From Rhizobiales bacterium Ga0077537 (GTDB lineage Bacteria > Pseudomonadota > Alphaproteobacteria > Rhizobiales > Hyphomicrobiaceae): DNA of 64,000 nt. Shown one piece after another: positions 17,963-28,014 of the stretch (the first letter of the stretch is position 1; each line of letters starts with the position of its first letter). Both the position numbers and the translations under genes were made by a program. The stretch covers positions 992,001-1,056,000 of the forward strand of contig LNEM01000030.1 of the NCBI GenBank assembly GCA_001464955.1, written 5' to 3'. The notes beneath the pieces are model-generated. The model was not told the origin of the DNA and searched no databases. It worked only from the letters and a program-made list of their open reading frames with translations.

Positions 17963-18553
17963 TCAGCTCCGCTCGACCATGCGTTCGAGCTTCTTGCTGA
18001 GCAGCCAAGAGAGCCCGAGGAACCCGATCATCAACGCGAAACCGAGCGTCGATGAGGCGTCGTTCATGACCTTTTCCGAGAGGTGTCCAAACCCGTATCC
18101 GGCCGAGACCACGACCACCGCCCAGATCGCCGACGCCACCAGATTGAGCATGAGAAAACGCGCCCAGGGCAACTCGGACATGCCGTAGGAGATCGCGGCG
18201 AGGCCTCGCACTCCATGTGGATAGCGGTGCAGGAGCACCATCCACACATGATGACGGGCCACCAGCTTGACCACCTTTTCGAGCAGGCGCTCGAGCGGCG
18301 GCAGGCTCGAGAAGAGCTGGACGCCGAACCGGCGGCCGAGCCAGAACCGGAGCACGTCGCCGCAAAAGCTCCCGACGCCGCAGACGGCGACCAGCGTCCC
18401 GAAATTGAGCGCGCCAGCTTTGGCCGCATACCCGCCGAAGAGCCCGAACAACAGGCTGTGCGATGCGGCGAAGCCGAACATCACCGCGTAGGCCGACTGG
18501 CCGTGCTGTCGGATCAGATCGAGAAAGGAGGCGAGATCATAGGGCAGGATCAC
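17963..18553 (-). CDS. DedA-family membrane protein
   Basis: A 196-residue membrane protein with five or so hydrophobic segments. It shows the DedA/SNARE-associated (VTT) domain pattern: GSFCGDVLRFWLGRRFG, then HRYPHGVRGLAAISYGMSELPWARFLMLN, including the R-x-x-P-x-x-R-like motif. DedA proteins are lipid scramblases/flippases, with known members moving undecaprenyl phosphate or phosphatidylethanolamine. It lies between the LLM gene and the Bug gene on the same strand but with 88- and 71-nt gaps, so an operon is uncertain. Confidence 0.85.
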   Translation of the reverse strand: MILPYDLASFLDLIRQHGQSAYAVMFGFAASHSLLFGLFGGYAAKAGALNFGTLVAVCGVGSFCGDVLRFWLGRRFGVQLFSSLPPLERLLEKVVKLVARHHVWMVLLHRYPHGVRGLAAISYGMSELPWARFLMLNLVASAIWAVVVVSAGYGFGHLSEKVMNDASSTLGFALMIGFLGLSWLLSKKLERMVERS

Positions 18554-18641
18554 GACGGCTCCCGTTTGCGGCCGGTTCTGTTGATCGATGCTGGTACCAC
18601 GGCCGGCGGTGCCCTGAAAGTCGGAGGCGCGACGGTTCCGC

Positions 18642-19673
18642 TCAGAACGGGCGGCGCGGCTCGATCTTCCGCAACGCCGGCAACAGCTCGTCAGAGATCA
18701 GCCGCATGCTGGAAAGCGACGCGGAGGCCGGCATTCCGGCCCAATTGGTGCGCACGACGAGATGGCTGCAGCCGAGTTCGGCCCAGTAGGGCTCGAGCTG
18801 CCGGTAGCAATCATCGGGAGATCCGATGATGAAACGGCCTTCAGTCAATTCTTCGAATGATCTCGAGAAATCGGCGTCGTCCGGCATCACCTTGTCCTGG
18901 CCCCACTTGGCGTAGTCGGCGTATTTGCCCCCGAGATAGGGCGCCGCCATCTCGATCGCCGTTCGCCGGTCCTTGGCGCAGTAGACTTCCTTGAACACCG
19001 GCAGGTCACGCGGGAACGGCTTGCCGCACGCCTTGAGCTCGTCCGAGTACGCCACCATCATGCGCCGGATGGAATCGAGCGTGGCGTGCGGGTTGATGAA
19101 CCACGCGTCGGAGAGGCGTGCGGCACGCTTGACGGCCGGGTCGTTGTTGGCCGCGATCCAGATCGGTGGTCGTGGCTGCTGGATCGGACGAATGTTCATG
19201 ACGACGTTGTTGAGGCGGCAGGTCTCGTCCTCGTAGGTGATCGCCTTGCCGCTCCAGAGCTGCTGGACGAGATCGAGGTAGGTCTCGAAGCGCTTGACGC
19301 GCGCCCCTTTGGGCACGTTGAAGGCGTCGAACTCCATATCGCGATAGCCGAGCCCGACGCCGAAGATGAAGTTCCCCTTGGCGATGATGTCGAGCGTCGC
19401 GATGGTCTCCGCCGTGTAGACGGGATTGTGGAGATTGAGGAGCAGGATGCCCGTGCCGATCGTCATCTCGCCGGCCTCGGCGGCGAGCCGCGAGAGAAAC
19501 GGAATGAGCTGGAGCTGCTTGTTGTCGCCCTCGTTGAGGTAGTGCTGCCCCGTCAGCAGCGTATCCCATCCGCGGTCCCGCGCATGATGCACCATGGCGA
19601 TCTGGTCGCCGAGCGCCTGCACCATGTCCATGCCGACGCGCTGCTGGTTCGTGATGAACAGGCCGACTTTCAT
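18642..19673 (-). CDS. LLM-class (luciferase-like) flavin-dependent monooxygenase
   Basis: A 343-residue TIM-barrel flavoprotein. Features include the N-terminal strand MKVGLFITNQQ, GWDTLLTGQHYL, IGTGILLLNLHNPVYTAETIATLD, FGVGLGYRDMEFDAF, FETYLDLVQQLWSG and PPIWIAANNDPAVKRAARLSDAWF, all typical of bacterial luciferase/F420-reductase-like enzymes. It probably uses FMNH2 supplied by a separate reductase or uses F420. ATG at 19673 gives the canonical N-terminus. The substrate is not indicated by neighbours. Confidence 0.9.
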   Translation of the reverse strand: MKVGLFITNQQRVGMDMVQALGDQIAMVHHARDRGWDTLLTGQHYLNEGDNKQLQLIPFLSRLAAEAGEMTIGTGILLLNLHNPVYTAETIATLDIIAKGNFIFGVGLGYRDMEFDAFNVPKGARVKRFETYLDLVQQLWSGKAITYEDETCRLNNVVMNIRPIQQPRPPIWIAANNDPAVKRAARLSDAWFINPHATLDSIRRMMVAYSDELKACGKPFPRDLPVFKEVYCAKDRRTAIEMAAPYLGGKYADYAKWGQDKVMPDDADFSRSFEELTEGRFIIGSPDDCYRQLEPYWAELGCSHLVVRTNWAGMPASASLSSMRLISDELLPALRKIEPRRPF

Positions 19674-19772
19674 CGTGGGGCATTCCTTGCGATCCGGGGA
19701 GGAGCCCAGCATGCCCGGCCGGGAGACGCCACGCAATCGGAACCCGGATACTTGGAGCTGAAGCACATACGA

Positions 19773-19804
19773 GAGCCGCGCAGACCGGGTGGACTGCGCG
19801 GCTC
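19773..19804 (-). terminator. Long GC-rich hairpin after the Lys/Ala repeat gene
   Basis: Perfect 11-bp inverted repeat GAGCCGCGCAG/CTGCGCGGCTC (19773-19783 with 19794-19804; 10-nt loop), 29 nt after the stop of the small basic protein gene. There is no clear U-run, but stem strength and position favour a terminator. Confidence 0.6.
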
Positions 19805-19833
19805 GATAGAGGGTACGGCGATGACGCCGGCCG

Positions 19834-20088
19834 TTACTTTTTCTTGGCCGTCTTCTGCGTCAGCGCCGAGGCGGCGGCGGTCTTGGCTTCCTTGCTGGCC
19901 TTGGGATCCTTCATCACCTTGGCCGCGGCAGACGCGGCCTTGGCCGACGTCGTCTCCTTGCTCTTCGACTGGGTCAGCGCGGAGGCGGCCGCGGTCTTCG
20001 CGTCCTTGCTGGCCTTCGGGTCCTTGAGCACCTTGGCGGCGGCTGCAGCGGCCTTGCTGCCCGTGCTTTCGCTCTTCTTCGCAGGCAT
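19834..20088 (-). CDS. Small Lys/Ala-rich tandem-repeat protein, histone-tail-like
   Basis: An 84-residue very basic protein built mostly of two near-identical units of about 30 residues, each reading K-A-A-x-A-A-A-K-V-x-K-D-P-K-A-S-K-(D/E)-A-K-T-A-A-A-S-A-L-T-Q. The units are joined by a Lys/Ser/Thr-rich linker and the protein ends KTAKKK. The composition (Lys, Ala, Ser, Pro) resembles histone H1-like and HU-tail proteins of bacteria, so DNA or nucleoid binding is a reasonable inference, but there is no defined fold. The start at 20088 has GGAG seven bases upstream; longer forms lack one. It is transcribed divergently from dapD and followed by a strong hairpin. Confidence 0.75.
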   Translation of the reverse strand: MPAKKSESTGSKAAAAAAKVLKDPKASKDAKTAAASALTQSKSKETTSAKAASAAAKVMKDPKASKEAKTAAASALTQKTAKKK

Positions 20089-20311
20089 GTCTTGCTCCAT
20101 GGATTTGAGCATGTTGGACGCTGTCACGCACACGCGAGCCGTAGGCCGATTCGACCTCGCGATCTGCCGGCTGGCCTAAACTTTCCTGTCGATAGATGGT
20201 GGTCTGGACTTGCGGCGCAAAGTACGTGGTCGCGTCGGCCCGATTGACAGGCGCGCCGGCCTCGCGCCACAACGCCGTGAGCCAACACGCGCCACGTTTC
20301 GGAGAAAGCCC

Positions 20312-21154
<843 letters not shown>

Positions 21155-21188
21155 CCCCCGGGCGAGCACCGGAGATGGGAGGCGCGCC

Positions 21189-21977
21189 GTGTACCGCACG
21201 CTCGACGCGGACAAGATCGTGGCGACCATCTCCGCGCTCGAGCGGCGCATCTCGGAGCGGTTTCCGGGAGCCGGACTGGCGAAGGTCTGCGCCGAACTGT
21301 CGGAAATCGCCAGCGAGAACCGGGAGCGCGTCGCACGCATCGCCCGGCCGCACGTGGGCCTGCGCGCCCTGACGGTCGGCGTCATCGCGGTTGTGTTCGG
21401 CCTGCTGGTCTATGTGGGCATGATCACCAAGCTGCGCAGCGGCACCGATGATGTGTTCGGGATCGTGCAAGGGATCGAGGCGTCCGCCAACCTGCTCATC
21501 ATGATGGCCGCCGCGATCTTCTCGCTGGTCACGCTCGAGGGCCGCTGGAAACGCAACGAGAGCCTCGCCGATCTCCACGAGTTGCGCTCGATCGTGCACG
21601 TCATCGACATGCACCAGCTGACCAAGGATCCAAGCATCGATGCAGGGGTGACACCGCCGACGCCGTCGTCGCCCGCGCGCCGGCTGTCGCCGCCCGAGCT
21701 GGTGCGGTATCTCGACTACTGCTCCGAGATGCTGTCACTGACGGCGAAAGTTGCAGCACTCTATGCGCAGAACTCGTCCGACCCAGCCGTGATCGAGGCA
21801 GTCAACGATCTGGAGCGCCTGACAACGAACATGTCGTCCAAGATCTGGCAGAAGATCACCATCGTGCAGGCGACGATGGAGCGGAGCGGCATGGCGACTG
21901 GCCAGCCGAAGCAGGCGCCGGCCATCACGCCGTCGACGATGGTGCCCACGGCTCCGTCGCCGACCGCCGCATCCTGA
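21189..21977 (+). CDS. Inner-membrane protein with two TM helices, function unknown
   Basis: A 262-residue protein from a GTG start preceded by GGGAGG six bases upstream. Residues 1-50 are a charged helical segment, then two membrane helices (about 56-78, ALTVGVIAVVFGLLVYVGM; about 92-112, ANLLIMMAAAIFSLVTLE), then a helical cytoplasmic or periplasmic domain ending in a Pro/Thr/Ala-rich tail. I do not recognise a named family, though the layout resembles uncharacterised alphaproteobacterial membrane proteins. It begins 34 nt after dapD and probably shares its transcript. It converges with the thioredoxin-like gene with only 9 nt between stops. Confidence 0.7.
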   Translation: MYRTLDADKIVATISALERRISERFPGAGLAKVCAELSEIASENRERVARIARPHVGLRALTVGVIAVVFGLLVYVGMITKLRSGTDDVFGIVQGIEASANLLIMMAAAIFSLVTLEGRWKRNESLADLHELRSIVHVIDMHQLTKDPSIDAGVTPPTPSSPARRLSPPELVRYLDYCSEMLSLTAKVAALYAQNSSDPAVIEAVNDLERLTTNMSSKIWQKITIVQATMERSGMATGQPKQAPAITPSTMVPTAPSPTAAS

Positions 21978-21986
21978 GCGACGCCG

Positions 21987-22649
21987 CTACTTGCCGGGTG
22001 TCTTCGCGGGGGGCGGCGCCGCAGGCGTGGTCAGGTAGGCGTGCCCCTCGGCGATGGCCTTGCGAAATCCGGACATGTCCTGTTGACCCTTGGAGAAGTC
22101 CGACAGGTCCATGGTGTTCCGGGCAAATACGCGCTGCGGTTGTTCGGGATCGATGACGAAGATGAAGGGAATGGCCCTGAGCTTCACGCCACCCGACAGC
22201 GCCAGCAGGTGTTGCACCACGGCGTCCCCGCTCGGGATCAGCAGGTTCTTTCCCTTGTGCGTCGTCGAAACGCCGATCTCGATATGCTTGAAGGTTTTCG
22301 CCCAGTCGATCGGATCGCCGGTCCGGCCGAAGAACTCCGGCCCGGGCATGAGCCGTTGCAGGGCCGCGCACCACGGGCACCAGGTCGCGCCGACCGTCAC
22401 GATCAGCAATTTCTTCGCCGCCCGCGCGTCTGCGATGGCCGAGGCGAAATGGGCCATCTGGTCGGCGCACACCTTGTAGACCGCACCGCCGGGCCGGAGC
22501 GGCCGCTGCGCCTTCTCGGCGTCCTCGAGGCAGGGCGGAGCCGCACTGTAAGTGTAGTCCGCCGGCGGCAGGTTCCATGTCCCGGCCAGAGCCGGCTGGC
22601 CGACCGGGAACGCTGCGATCAGGCAGCAGGCGAGTACCGACAGTCGCAT
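21987..22649 (-). CDS. Secreted thioredoxin-like protein with a CPWC active site
   Basis: A 220-residue protein with a signal peptide (residues 1-23, ending PALAG). The thioredoxin motif is VGATWCPWCAAL with Cys91 and Cys94, and the cis-Pro region is probably RAIPFIFVIDP. It also has Cys40 and Cys61 before the fold. The CPWC pair differs from the CGPC of thioredoxin and CPHC of DsbA and resembles thiol:disulfide proteins of the SoxW/DsbE-like group. A periplasmic reductase or disulfide carrier role is inferred. The upstream gene on the same strand is the SPOUT methyltransferase, 49 nt away. Confidence 0.8.
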   Translation of the reverse strand: MRLSVLACCLIAAFPVGQPALAGTWNLPPADYTYSAAPPCLEDAEKAQRPLRPGGAVYKVCADQMAHFASAIADARAAKKLLIVTVGATWCPWCAALQRLMPGPEFFGRTGDPIDWAKTFKHIEIGVSTTHKGKNLLIPSGDAVVQHLLALSGGVKLRAIPFIFVIDPEQPQRVFARNTMDLSDFSKGQQDMSGFRKAIAEGHAYLTTPAAPPPAKTPGK

Positions 22650-22698
22650 GGCATCTCTCCGTCGGCAGCCGGACACCGGTCTGATCGCCGTCTTTGCT

Positions 22699-23181
22699 TC
22701 AGCGCGGCAGACGCGGCAGGGGGCGGCGCGACACGATACGATCATACATCACTATGGCGCCGGCCATCGCGACATTGACGCAGAAGCGCGTCGGGATCTT
22801 CACCGTGACGTCACATCGAGCGAGCAGCTCCGGCGACAGCGACCCCTTCTCGGGGCCGAGCACATAGGCCGCCTGCGCCGGATGCAGGAACCTCGGCAGG
22901 TCGATGGCGTCGTCGATCAGCTCCACGCCGACGAGCCGGCAACCGCGCGGCAGGATCAGGTCGTCGACCGTCCGCCAGTCGTAATGCGGCAGATGCTGGC
23001 TCCCGCGCGACGTATCGGCGATCGCCTCGAGCGCGCTGTAGGCGGCGCCGATGGTGAACGTGAAGGCGCCGCCGAACGCATGCGCCGAGCGCATGAGGTT
23101 GCCGAGGTTGAGGCTTTTCGAGCTGCGTTCAGCGCCGATGGCGAAATAGCCGCGCTGGGCATCGGGGGCAGTATCTGTCAT
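22699..23181 (-). CDS. SPOUT-class RNA ribose methyltransferase (TrmH family)
   Basis: A 160-residue enzyme, about the length of a bare SPOUT catalytic domain. Motif 1 is represented by NLGNLMRSAHAFG (the Asn and Arg), motif 2 by YVLGPEKGSLSPELLARCD, and motif 3 by KIPTRFCVNVAMAGAIVMYDR, forming the trefoil-knot AdoMet site. Such proteins 2'-O-methylate tRNA or rRNA; size resembles TrmL, which methylates position 34 of tRNA-Leu, but motif 3 is not the exact TrmL type. The target is not assigned. It is divergent from the beta-barrel gene across 370 nt. Confidence 0.87.
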   Translation of the reverse strand: MTDTAPDAQRGYFAIGAERSSKSLNLGNLMRSAHAFGGAFTFTIGAAYSALEAIADTSRGSQHLPHYDWRTVDDLILPRGCRLVGVELIDDAIDLPRFLHPAQAAYVLGPEKGSLSPELLARCDVTVKIPTRFCVNVAMAGAIVMYDRIVSRRPLPRLPR

Positions 23182-23551
23182 GGCCGGTCCGCGATCGGAG
23201 TTGGCAATCCGCCGACGTCATGGCCTCCTTCGGGCGGCGTCGGCAGCGCGTTCGACGCGCTTTCTAGGCGTCCCGGCGCGGCGCGGCAATTCGCTCGCGC
23301 GGTGAGCAGCCCCCGATTTCGGCCGCATGCTGCAAAATGAGCCGCCGCTTAAGCCTTTTTTTAGCTGTGTGGGGCAATCTCGGGGAAGTTTCGGCACGAG
23401 GAAGAAGTCGTCGATCTCCTGGTTTGTGCGTCGGCGTAGTCGAGGCCCCTGTTGGGTCTCTCTGGGACAGTCGCGCGAACGCTTCCGCCTCGGGCGGTGC
23501 TGCAGGTCCGAAGTCCGGGCCCCGGCAGGGTGATGTAGGGAATCGACGCCA
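23182..23551. other. 370-nt divergent intergenic region, no gene seen
   Basis: This gap separates divergent starts (methyltransferase on the left, outer-membrane protein on the right) and should carry both promoters. It is less GC-rich in its middle, with a run of seven T near 23357-23363, but I cannot point to a convincing -35/-10 pair. The short frames within it have no family resemblance and no good ribosome-binding sites. The right-hand gene is preceded by AGGGAA near 23539. Confidence 0.5.
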
Positions 23552-24457
23552 ATGCGACTGAGCACAAAGCTTTTCTCCGTGGGCCTCGCGCTCGCAACCT
23601 TCGTCCCGGCCGCCGAGGCGGCCGACTGGAATAGGGGCAGCGTCAAGGATCGCGGCGGCATCGCCGTCCCCGCGCCCATTCCCATCGTCGAAACCTTCAA
23701 GTGGTATCTCCGCGCCGACGTCGGCGTGGGCCTCACCTCCGAGCCCGATATCGCCGAGCAGGGCATGACGTTTGGCTATGACCGGGATCCGGTCGAGGGC
23801 CCGGCGTTCGGCATGAACCCCTCGTGGTTCAATCCGGATTTCGACACGTTCATGACGGGCGGTGTCGGCGTGGGCATGTACCTGACACCGCGCCTGCGCA
23901 CCGATGCGACGTTCGACGTCCGCACAAAGAGCACCGTGACGGCCCGCGGCGCCTACTCGTACCGGGTGGACCCCGCGCTCGTTCTCGACCGGCGCATTGA
24001 CGGCAACGTCCACGAGTCGACCGAGGTTCGCACTTCGTTGCTGATGGCCAACCTCTACTGGGATCTGGCCGAGCGTGGCTCCCGCTTCGTGCCGTATGTC
24101 GGCGTGGGTGCGGGCTTCGCGGTTCGCAGCATCGACCGTCGCCACGCCACGCAGGAAGACATGATCGACACGCTGACCGGCGCCAGCGTCGGCGTGACGT
24201 CGAACTTCGAGGGCAAGGCGAAGGCGCATCAACTCGCACCCGCCGTTTCGGCGACGGCCGGCCTCGCCTACACGCTCGACACGGGCATGGTGCTCGATCT
24301 GAACTACCGCTTCACTTATGTCGGCGAAGTCGATTTTTCGACCAACATCGCCTACGGCGAGATCATCGCTGGCCGCACGGGGGCCAACTCGCGCATGACG
24401 ATCGGCGAAAGCTTCGATCACGCGCTCCGCGCCGGCATCCGCTGGAACGTCTGGTAG
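23552..24457 (+). CDS. Outer-membrane beta-barrel protein, opacity/Omp25-like
   Basis: A 301-residue protein with a signal peptide (ending AAEAA, about residue 24). The mature part has alternating hydrophobic strands such as WYLRADVGVGLT, GGVGVGMYLTPRLRTDATFDV, RTSLLMANLYWDL, RFVPYVGVGAGFAV and MVLDLNYRFTYVGEVDF, ending with aromatic Trp (HALRAGIRWNVW), the C-terminal signature read by BamA. The layout matches eight-strand porin-like/opacity proteins common in alphaproteobacteria. It probably stabilises the outer membrane or interacts with surroundings. BamD, part of its insertion machine, is encoded later in this window. Confidence 0.85.
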   Translation: MRLSTKLFSVGLALATFVPAAEAADWNRGSVKDRGGIAVPAPIPIVETFKWYLRADVGVGLTSEPDIAEQGMTFGYDRDPVEGPAFGMNPSWFNPDFDTFMTGGVGVGMYLTPRLRTDATFDVRTKSTVTARGAYSYRVDPALVLDRRIDGNVHESTEVRTSLLMANLYWDLAERGSRFVPYVGVGAGFAVRSIDRRHATQEDMIDTLTGASVGVTSNFEGKAKAHQLAPAVSATAGLAYTLDTGMVLDLNYRFTYVGEVDFSTNIAYGEIIAGRTGANSRMTIGESFDHALRAGIRWNVW

Positions 24458-24516
24458 TCGAAGCGCCCGACGAGAGCTGTCAAACGCGAACGGGGCGATT
24501 GTCGCCGTGAGCCGGC

Positions 24517-26652
24517 TCAGTGCGCGAGCACCGCGAGCAGCAGCAGCGCCACGATGTTGGTGATCTTGATCATCGGGTTGACGGCAGGACCGGCCGTATC
24601 CTTGTAGGGATCGCCGACCGTGTCGCCCGTGACGGACGCCTTGTGCGCCTCCGAGCCCTTCATGTGGCGGACGCCGTCCTTGTCGACGAAGCCGTCCTCG
24701 AAGGCCTTCTTTGCGTTGTCCCAGGCGCCGCCGCCCGAGGTCATCGAGATGGCGACGAAGAGACCCGTCACGATCACGCCGAGCAGCATGGCGCCGAGGG
24801 CCGCGAACGCGTCACCCGTGCCAGCGATCGCCTTCACGACGAAGAAGCAGACGATCGGCGACAGCACCGGCAGCAGCGACGGCACCACCATTTCCTTGAT
24901 GGCGGAGCGCGTCAGCATGTCGACGGCGCGGGCATAGTCGGGCTTCTCGGTGCCCTTCATGATGCCCGGCTTCTCCTTGAACTGCCGGCGGACTTCCTCG
25001 ACGATCGACGCCGCCGCCCGGCCGACGGCCGTCATGGCGATGCCGCCGAAGAGGTAGGGCAGCAGGCCGCCGAACAGGAGGCCGACCACGACGTAGGGGT
25101 TCGACAGCGAGAAGTCGACCGTCAGGTTGTGGAACAGCGAGCCCGGCTTGGCGGTCGAGATGAAGTACTTGAGGTCCTCGTTGTAGGCCGCGAACAGCAC
25201 CAGCGCGCCGAGGCCGGCCGAGCCGATCGCATAGCCCTTGGTGACGGCCTTCGTCGTGTTGCCGACCGCGTCGAGCGCGTCCGTCGTCTTGCGGATTTCC
25301 TTGGGCAGACCCGCCATCTCGGCGATGCCGCCCGCGTTGTCCGTGACCGGACCGAAGGCGTCGAGCGCCACGATCATGCCCGCGAGCGCCAGCATCGTCG
25401 TGACGGAGATGGCGATGCCGAACAGCCCCGCCAGCTTGAACGAGACGATGATGCCGGCGATGATGATGAGCGCCGGCAGGGCGCACGCCTCGAGGCTGAC
25501 AGCGAGGCCCTGGATCACGTTCGTGCCGTGTCCCGTCACCGAGGCCTGGCTGATCGAGCGGACCGGACGATAGCCGATGCCCGTGTAGTACTCGGTCACG
25601 ACGATGAGCGCCGCCGTGATCGCGAGGCCGACGGCGCCGCACCAGAACAGGTCCATGCCGGTGAACGTCAGGCCACGCGCGGTGAACTGCGTCGTCATGC
25701 CGAGGATGCTGTCGGTGATGGGGTAGAGCGCGATGAGCGAAAGAATGCCCGTCGCGATGATGCCCTTGTAGAGGGCGCCCATGATCGAGTTGTTGGCGCC
25801 GAGCTTGACGAAGTACGTGCCGATGATCGACGTCACGACGCACGCCGCGCAGATCGCCAGCGGATAGATCATGAGGCTGGTCACGATCGGCTGCCCGACG
25901 AAGTAGATCGCAGCGAGAACCATCGTCGCGACCACGGTCACGGCGTAGGTCTCGAAGAGGTCGGCCGCCATGCCCGCGCAGTCGCCGACGTTGTCGCCGA
26001 CGTTGTCGGCGATCGTCGCAGGGTTACGCGGATCGTCCTCGGGAATGCCGGCTTCCACCTTGCCGACGAGATCGCCGCCGACGTCGGCGCCCTTGGTGAA
26101 GATGCCGCCGCCGAGACGCGCGAAGATCGAGATCAGCGACGCGCCGAAGCCGAGCGCCACGAGGCTGTCGATCACCGTTCGGCTCGTGGTCGCAAAGCCC
26201 ATCCCGGCCGTCAGGACCGAGTAGTAGACCGCGACGCCGAGGAGCGCGAGGCCGGCCACCAGCATGCCCGTGACGGCACCCGCCCGGAAGGCCATCGAAA
26301 GGCCCTCGCCGAGCGACTGTGTCGAGGCCTGGGCGGTGCGCACGTTGGCGCGCACCGAGACGTGCATGCCGATGAACCCGGCAATTCCCGAAAGAACAGC
26401 GCCGATGAGGAACCCGAATGCGACCAGCCAGCCGAGCAGGAAGCCGACGAGGATGAAGATCGGCACGCCGGCGATGGCGATGGTGGTGTACTGGCGCGAC
26501 AGGTACGCCTGCGCACCTTCCTGGATGGCGCCCGCGATCTCTTGCATGCGCGCATTGCCCGCATCAGCCGCCATGACGGACTTGATGGTGACGGCGCCGT
26601 AGACGATCGAAAGCAGGCCGCCAAAAATGATGGCCCACATTACGGTGCTCAT
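24517..26652 (-). CDS. hppA: Proton-pumping membrane pyrophosphatase, K+-independent type
   Basis: A 711-residue, about 16-helix integral membrane enzyme that couples PPi hydrolysis to H+ export. The substrate site is [23 protein letters not shown] followed by [20 protein letters not shown]; the C-terminal acidic site is [15 protein letters not shown]. The class-determining motif reads [10 protein letters not shown]: Lys rather than Ala in that position and Thr three residues later mark the K+-independent subclass. The enzyme can recycle biosynthetic pyrophosphate to energise the membrane, common in alphaproteobacteria. The start at 26652 follows GGGGGA. A 239-nt gap separates it from thiL upstream, enough for its own promoter. 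Confidence 0.96.
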   Translation of the reverse strand: MSTVMWAIIFGGLLSIVYGAVTIKSVMAADAGNARMQEIAGAIQEGAQAYLSRQYTTIAIAGVPIFILVGFLLGWLVAFGFLIGAVLSGIAGFIGMHVSVRANVRTAQASTQSLGEGLSMAFRAGAVTGMLVAGLALLGVAVYYSVLTAGMGFATTSRTVIDSLVALGFGASLISIFARLGGGIFTKGADVGGDLVGKVEAGIPEDDPRNPATIADNVGDNVGDCAGMAADLFETYAVTVVATMVLAAIYFVGQPIVTSLMIYPLAICAACVVTSIIGTYFVKLGANNSIMGALYKGIIATGILSLIALYPITDSILGMTTQFTARGLTFTGMDLFWCGAVGLAITAALIVVTEYYTGIGYRPVRSISQASVTGHGTNVIQGLAVSLEACALPALIIIAGIIVSFKLAGLFGIAISVTTMLALAGMIVALDAFGPVTDNAGGIAEMAGLPKEIRKTTDALDAVGNTTKAVTKGYAIGSAGLGALVLFAAYNEDLKYFISTAKPGSLFHNLTVDFSLSNPYVVVGLLFGGLLPYLFGGIAMTAVGRAAASIVEEVRRQFKEKPGIMKGTEKPDYARAVDMLTRSAIKEMVVPSLLPVLSPIVCFFVVKAIAGTGDAFAALGAMLLGVIVTGLFVAISMTSGGGAWDNAKKAFEDGFVDKDGVRHMKGSEAHKASVTGDTVGDPYKDTAGPAVNPMIKITNIVALLLLAVLAH

Positions 26653-26891
26653 TTGGTGTTCCCCCGTTTGAGAGCGTTGAGTTCGTGTTGCCAGCGGGCC
26701 CCGCACGAGCGAGTGACTTGACAACGAACAAAAACGCATCGTCGCCCTGGAGGCCCGGGATTCGCGGCCGGACCATGCCCGAACAGGTGCGCGGATGCAA
26801 CACGCGATGCGACGGCTGCACAGTCCAGTTCGATGACGGAGGTTAACGCCGCTGGCGGGCGAATTGTCGGGGCGGCTGGACGCTCCGGGTG

Positions 26892-27935
26892 TCAAAAATG
26901 GTCCCAACCCTTGCTCTGTGGGCTGAACGCGGTTCCGTCCGGGCGTGTGAGAATCGGCTCGGTGCCAGCGGTGATTCGGCCGATTCGCGTGATCGAAAAC
27001 GGAGCATCGGCCGCGCGTCCGGCGGCGGTGCCGACGGCCTCGAAAGCGTCGGCGTGCTCCGGCGCGACGGCGGCAAGCACCTCGTAATCGTCACCCGTTG
27101 CGACGGCGGCCTGCCAATAGCCGGCATCGACGCGGATGGCCCGCGCGACGGCGGCCGGGAGCGGGAGCCGGGCCAGATCGACCTTGGCGCCGCAACCGCT
27201 GGCGCGGCACAGCCGGCCGAGATCCTTGGCGAGGCCGTCCGACAGGTCCATGGCGGCCCGCGCGTGGGCCTGCAGCGCCTCCCGTATGGCGAGCCGCGGC
27301 TGCGGCCTGAGCGATCGGGCGACGACCTCGGCAAAATCGGCATCGCTCAACCCCAGCTGCGATGCGAGGGCCGGGTGCAGACGGACCTGCAGCCCAAGTG
27401 CAGCCGCCCCGAGCGTTCCCGTGACGAACAGCACGTCACCGGCCCGTGCCGTTCCGCGCCGCACCATGCGGCCGGCCGGAACCTCGCCGAGAACGGTGAT
27501 CGAGATCGAAAGGGGCCCCGGGCGGCGATCCGTGTCGCCCCCGGCGAGCGCGATGCCGAACGCCGTCTGGGCGTCACCGAGCCCCTTGGCAAACCGCGCC
27601 ATCCACGTTCGCGTCGGCGCTTCCGGAAAGCTCAACGCCATCAGATAGGCGAGTGGCGTCGCGCCCTTGGCGGCAAGATCCGAGACGTTCACGGCGAGCG
27701 CTTTCCAGCCGATGTCGGCGGGATCGTCGGTAGCCAGGAAGTGCACGCCCTCGGCCACGGGGTCCGTCTTGAGGACGATATCGTGGCCGGGACGCGGGCT
27801 CAGCGCCGCACAATCGTCGCTGAGACCGAACGCACCGGGGAGGCCGGCTGCGAGCGGTGCCAGATAGTTCTGGATGATGGCCTCTTCGCCGCGAAGCGGA
27901 GCATCGGCGGCGGCGCTGGGTTGGGTCTCGCTCAT
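26892..27935 (-). CDS. thiL: Thiamine-monophosphate kinase
   Basis: A 347-residue enzyme that phosphorylates thiamine monophosphate to the diphosphate cofactor with ATP. Family marks: [15 protein letters not shown] (residues 36-50), [62 protein letters not shown] and [16 protein letters not shown], with the characteristic C-terminal GWDHF. Metal and phosphate ligands are the Asp residues in SDD, GGDT and DLSDG. It is the middle gene of a minus-strand group pepF-thiL-hppA with 79 nt from pepF; no other thiamine gene is adjacent. Confidence 0.95.
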   Translation of the reverse strand: MSETQPSAAADAPLRGEEAIIQNYLAPLAAGLPGAFGLSDDCAALSPRPGHDIVLKTDPVAEGVHFLATDDPADIGWKALAVNVSDLAAKGATPLAYLMALSFPEAPTRTWMARFAKGLGDAQTAFGIALAGGDTDRRPGPLSISITVLGEVPAGRMVRRGTARAGDVLFVTGTLGAAALGLQVRLHPALASQLGLSDADFAEVVARSLRPQPRLAIREALQAHARAAMDLSDGLAKDLGRLCRASGCGAKVDLARLPLPAAVARAIRVDAGYWQAAVATGDDYEVLAAVAPEHADAFEAVGTAAGRAADAPFSITRIGRITAGTEPILTRPDGTAFSPQSKGWDHF

Positions 27936-28014
27936 GTCCGGACGAGACCACAGAGCGGCGGCGACTTCCAGCCCGTCGTCGCCGGTTGCATGGCGGCGAC
28001 GGGCTCCTGATTGG

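Noticed and set aside
24520-26721. Very long open frame antisense to hppA
   Set aside because: A GC-rich third-position shadow of hppA: low-complexity Arg/Asp/His/Gly translation without motifs or ribosome-binding site.
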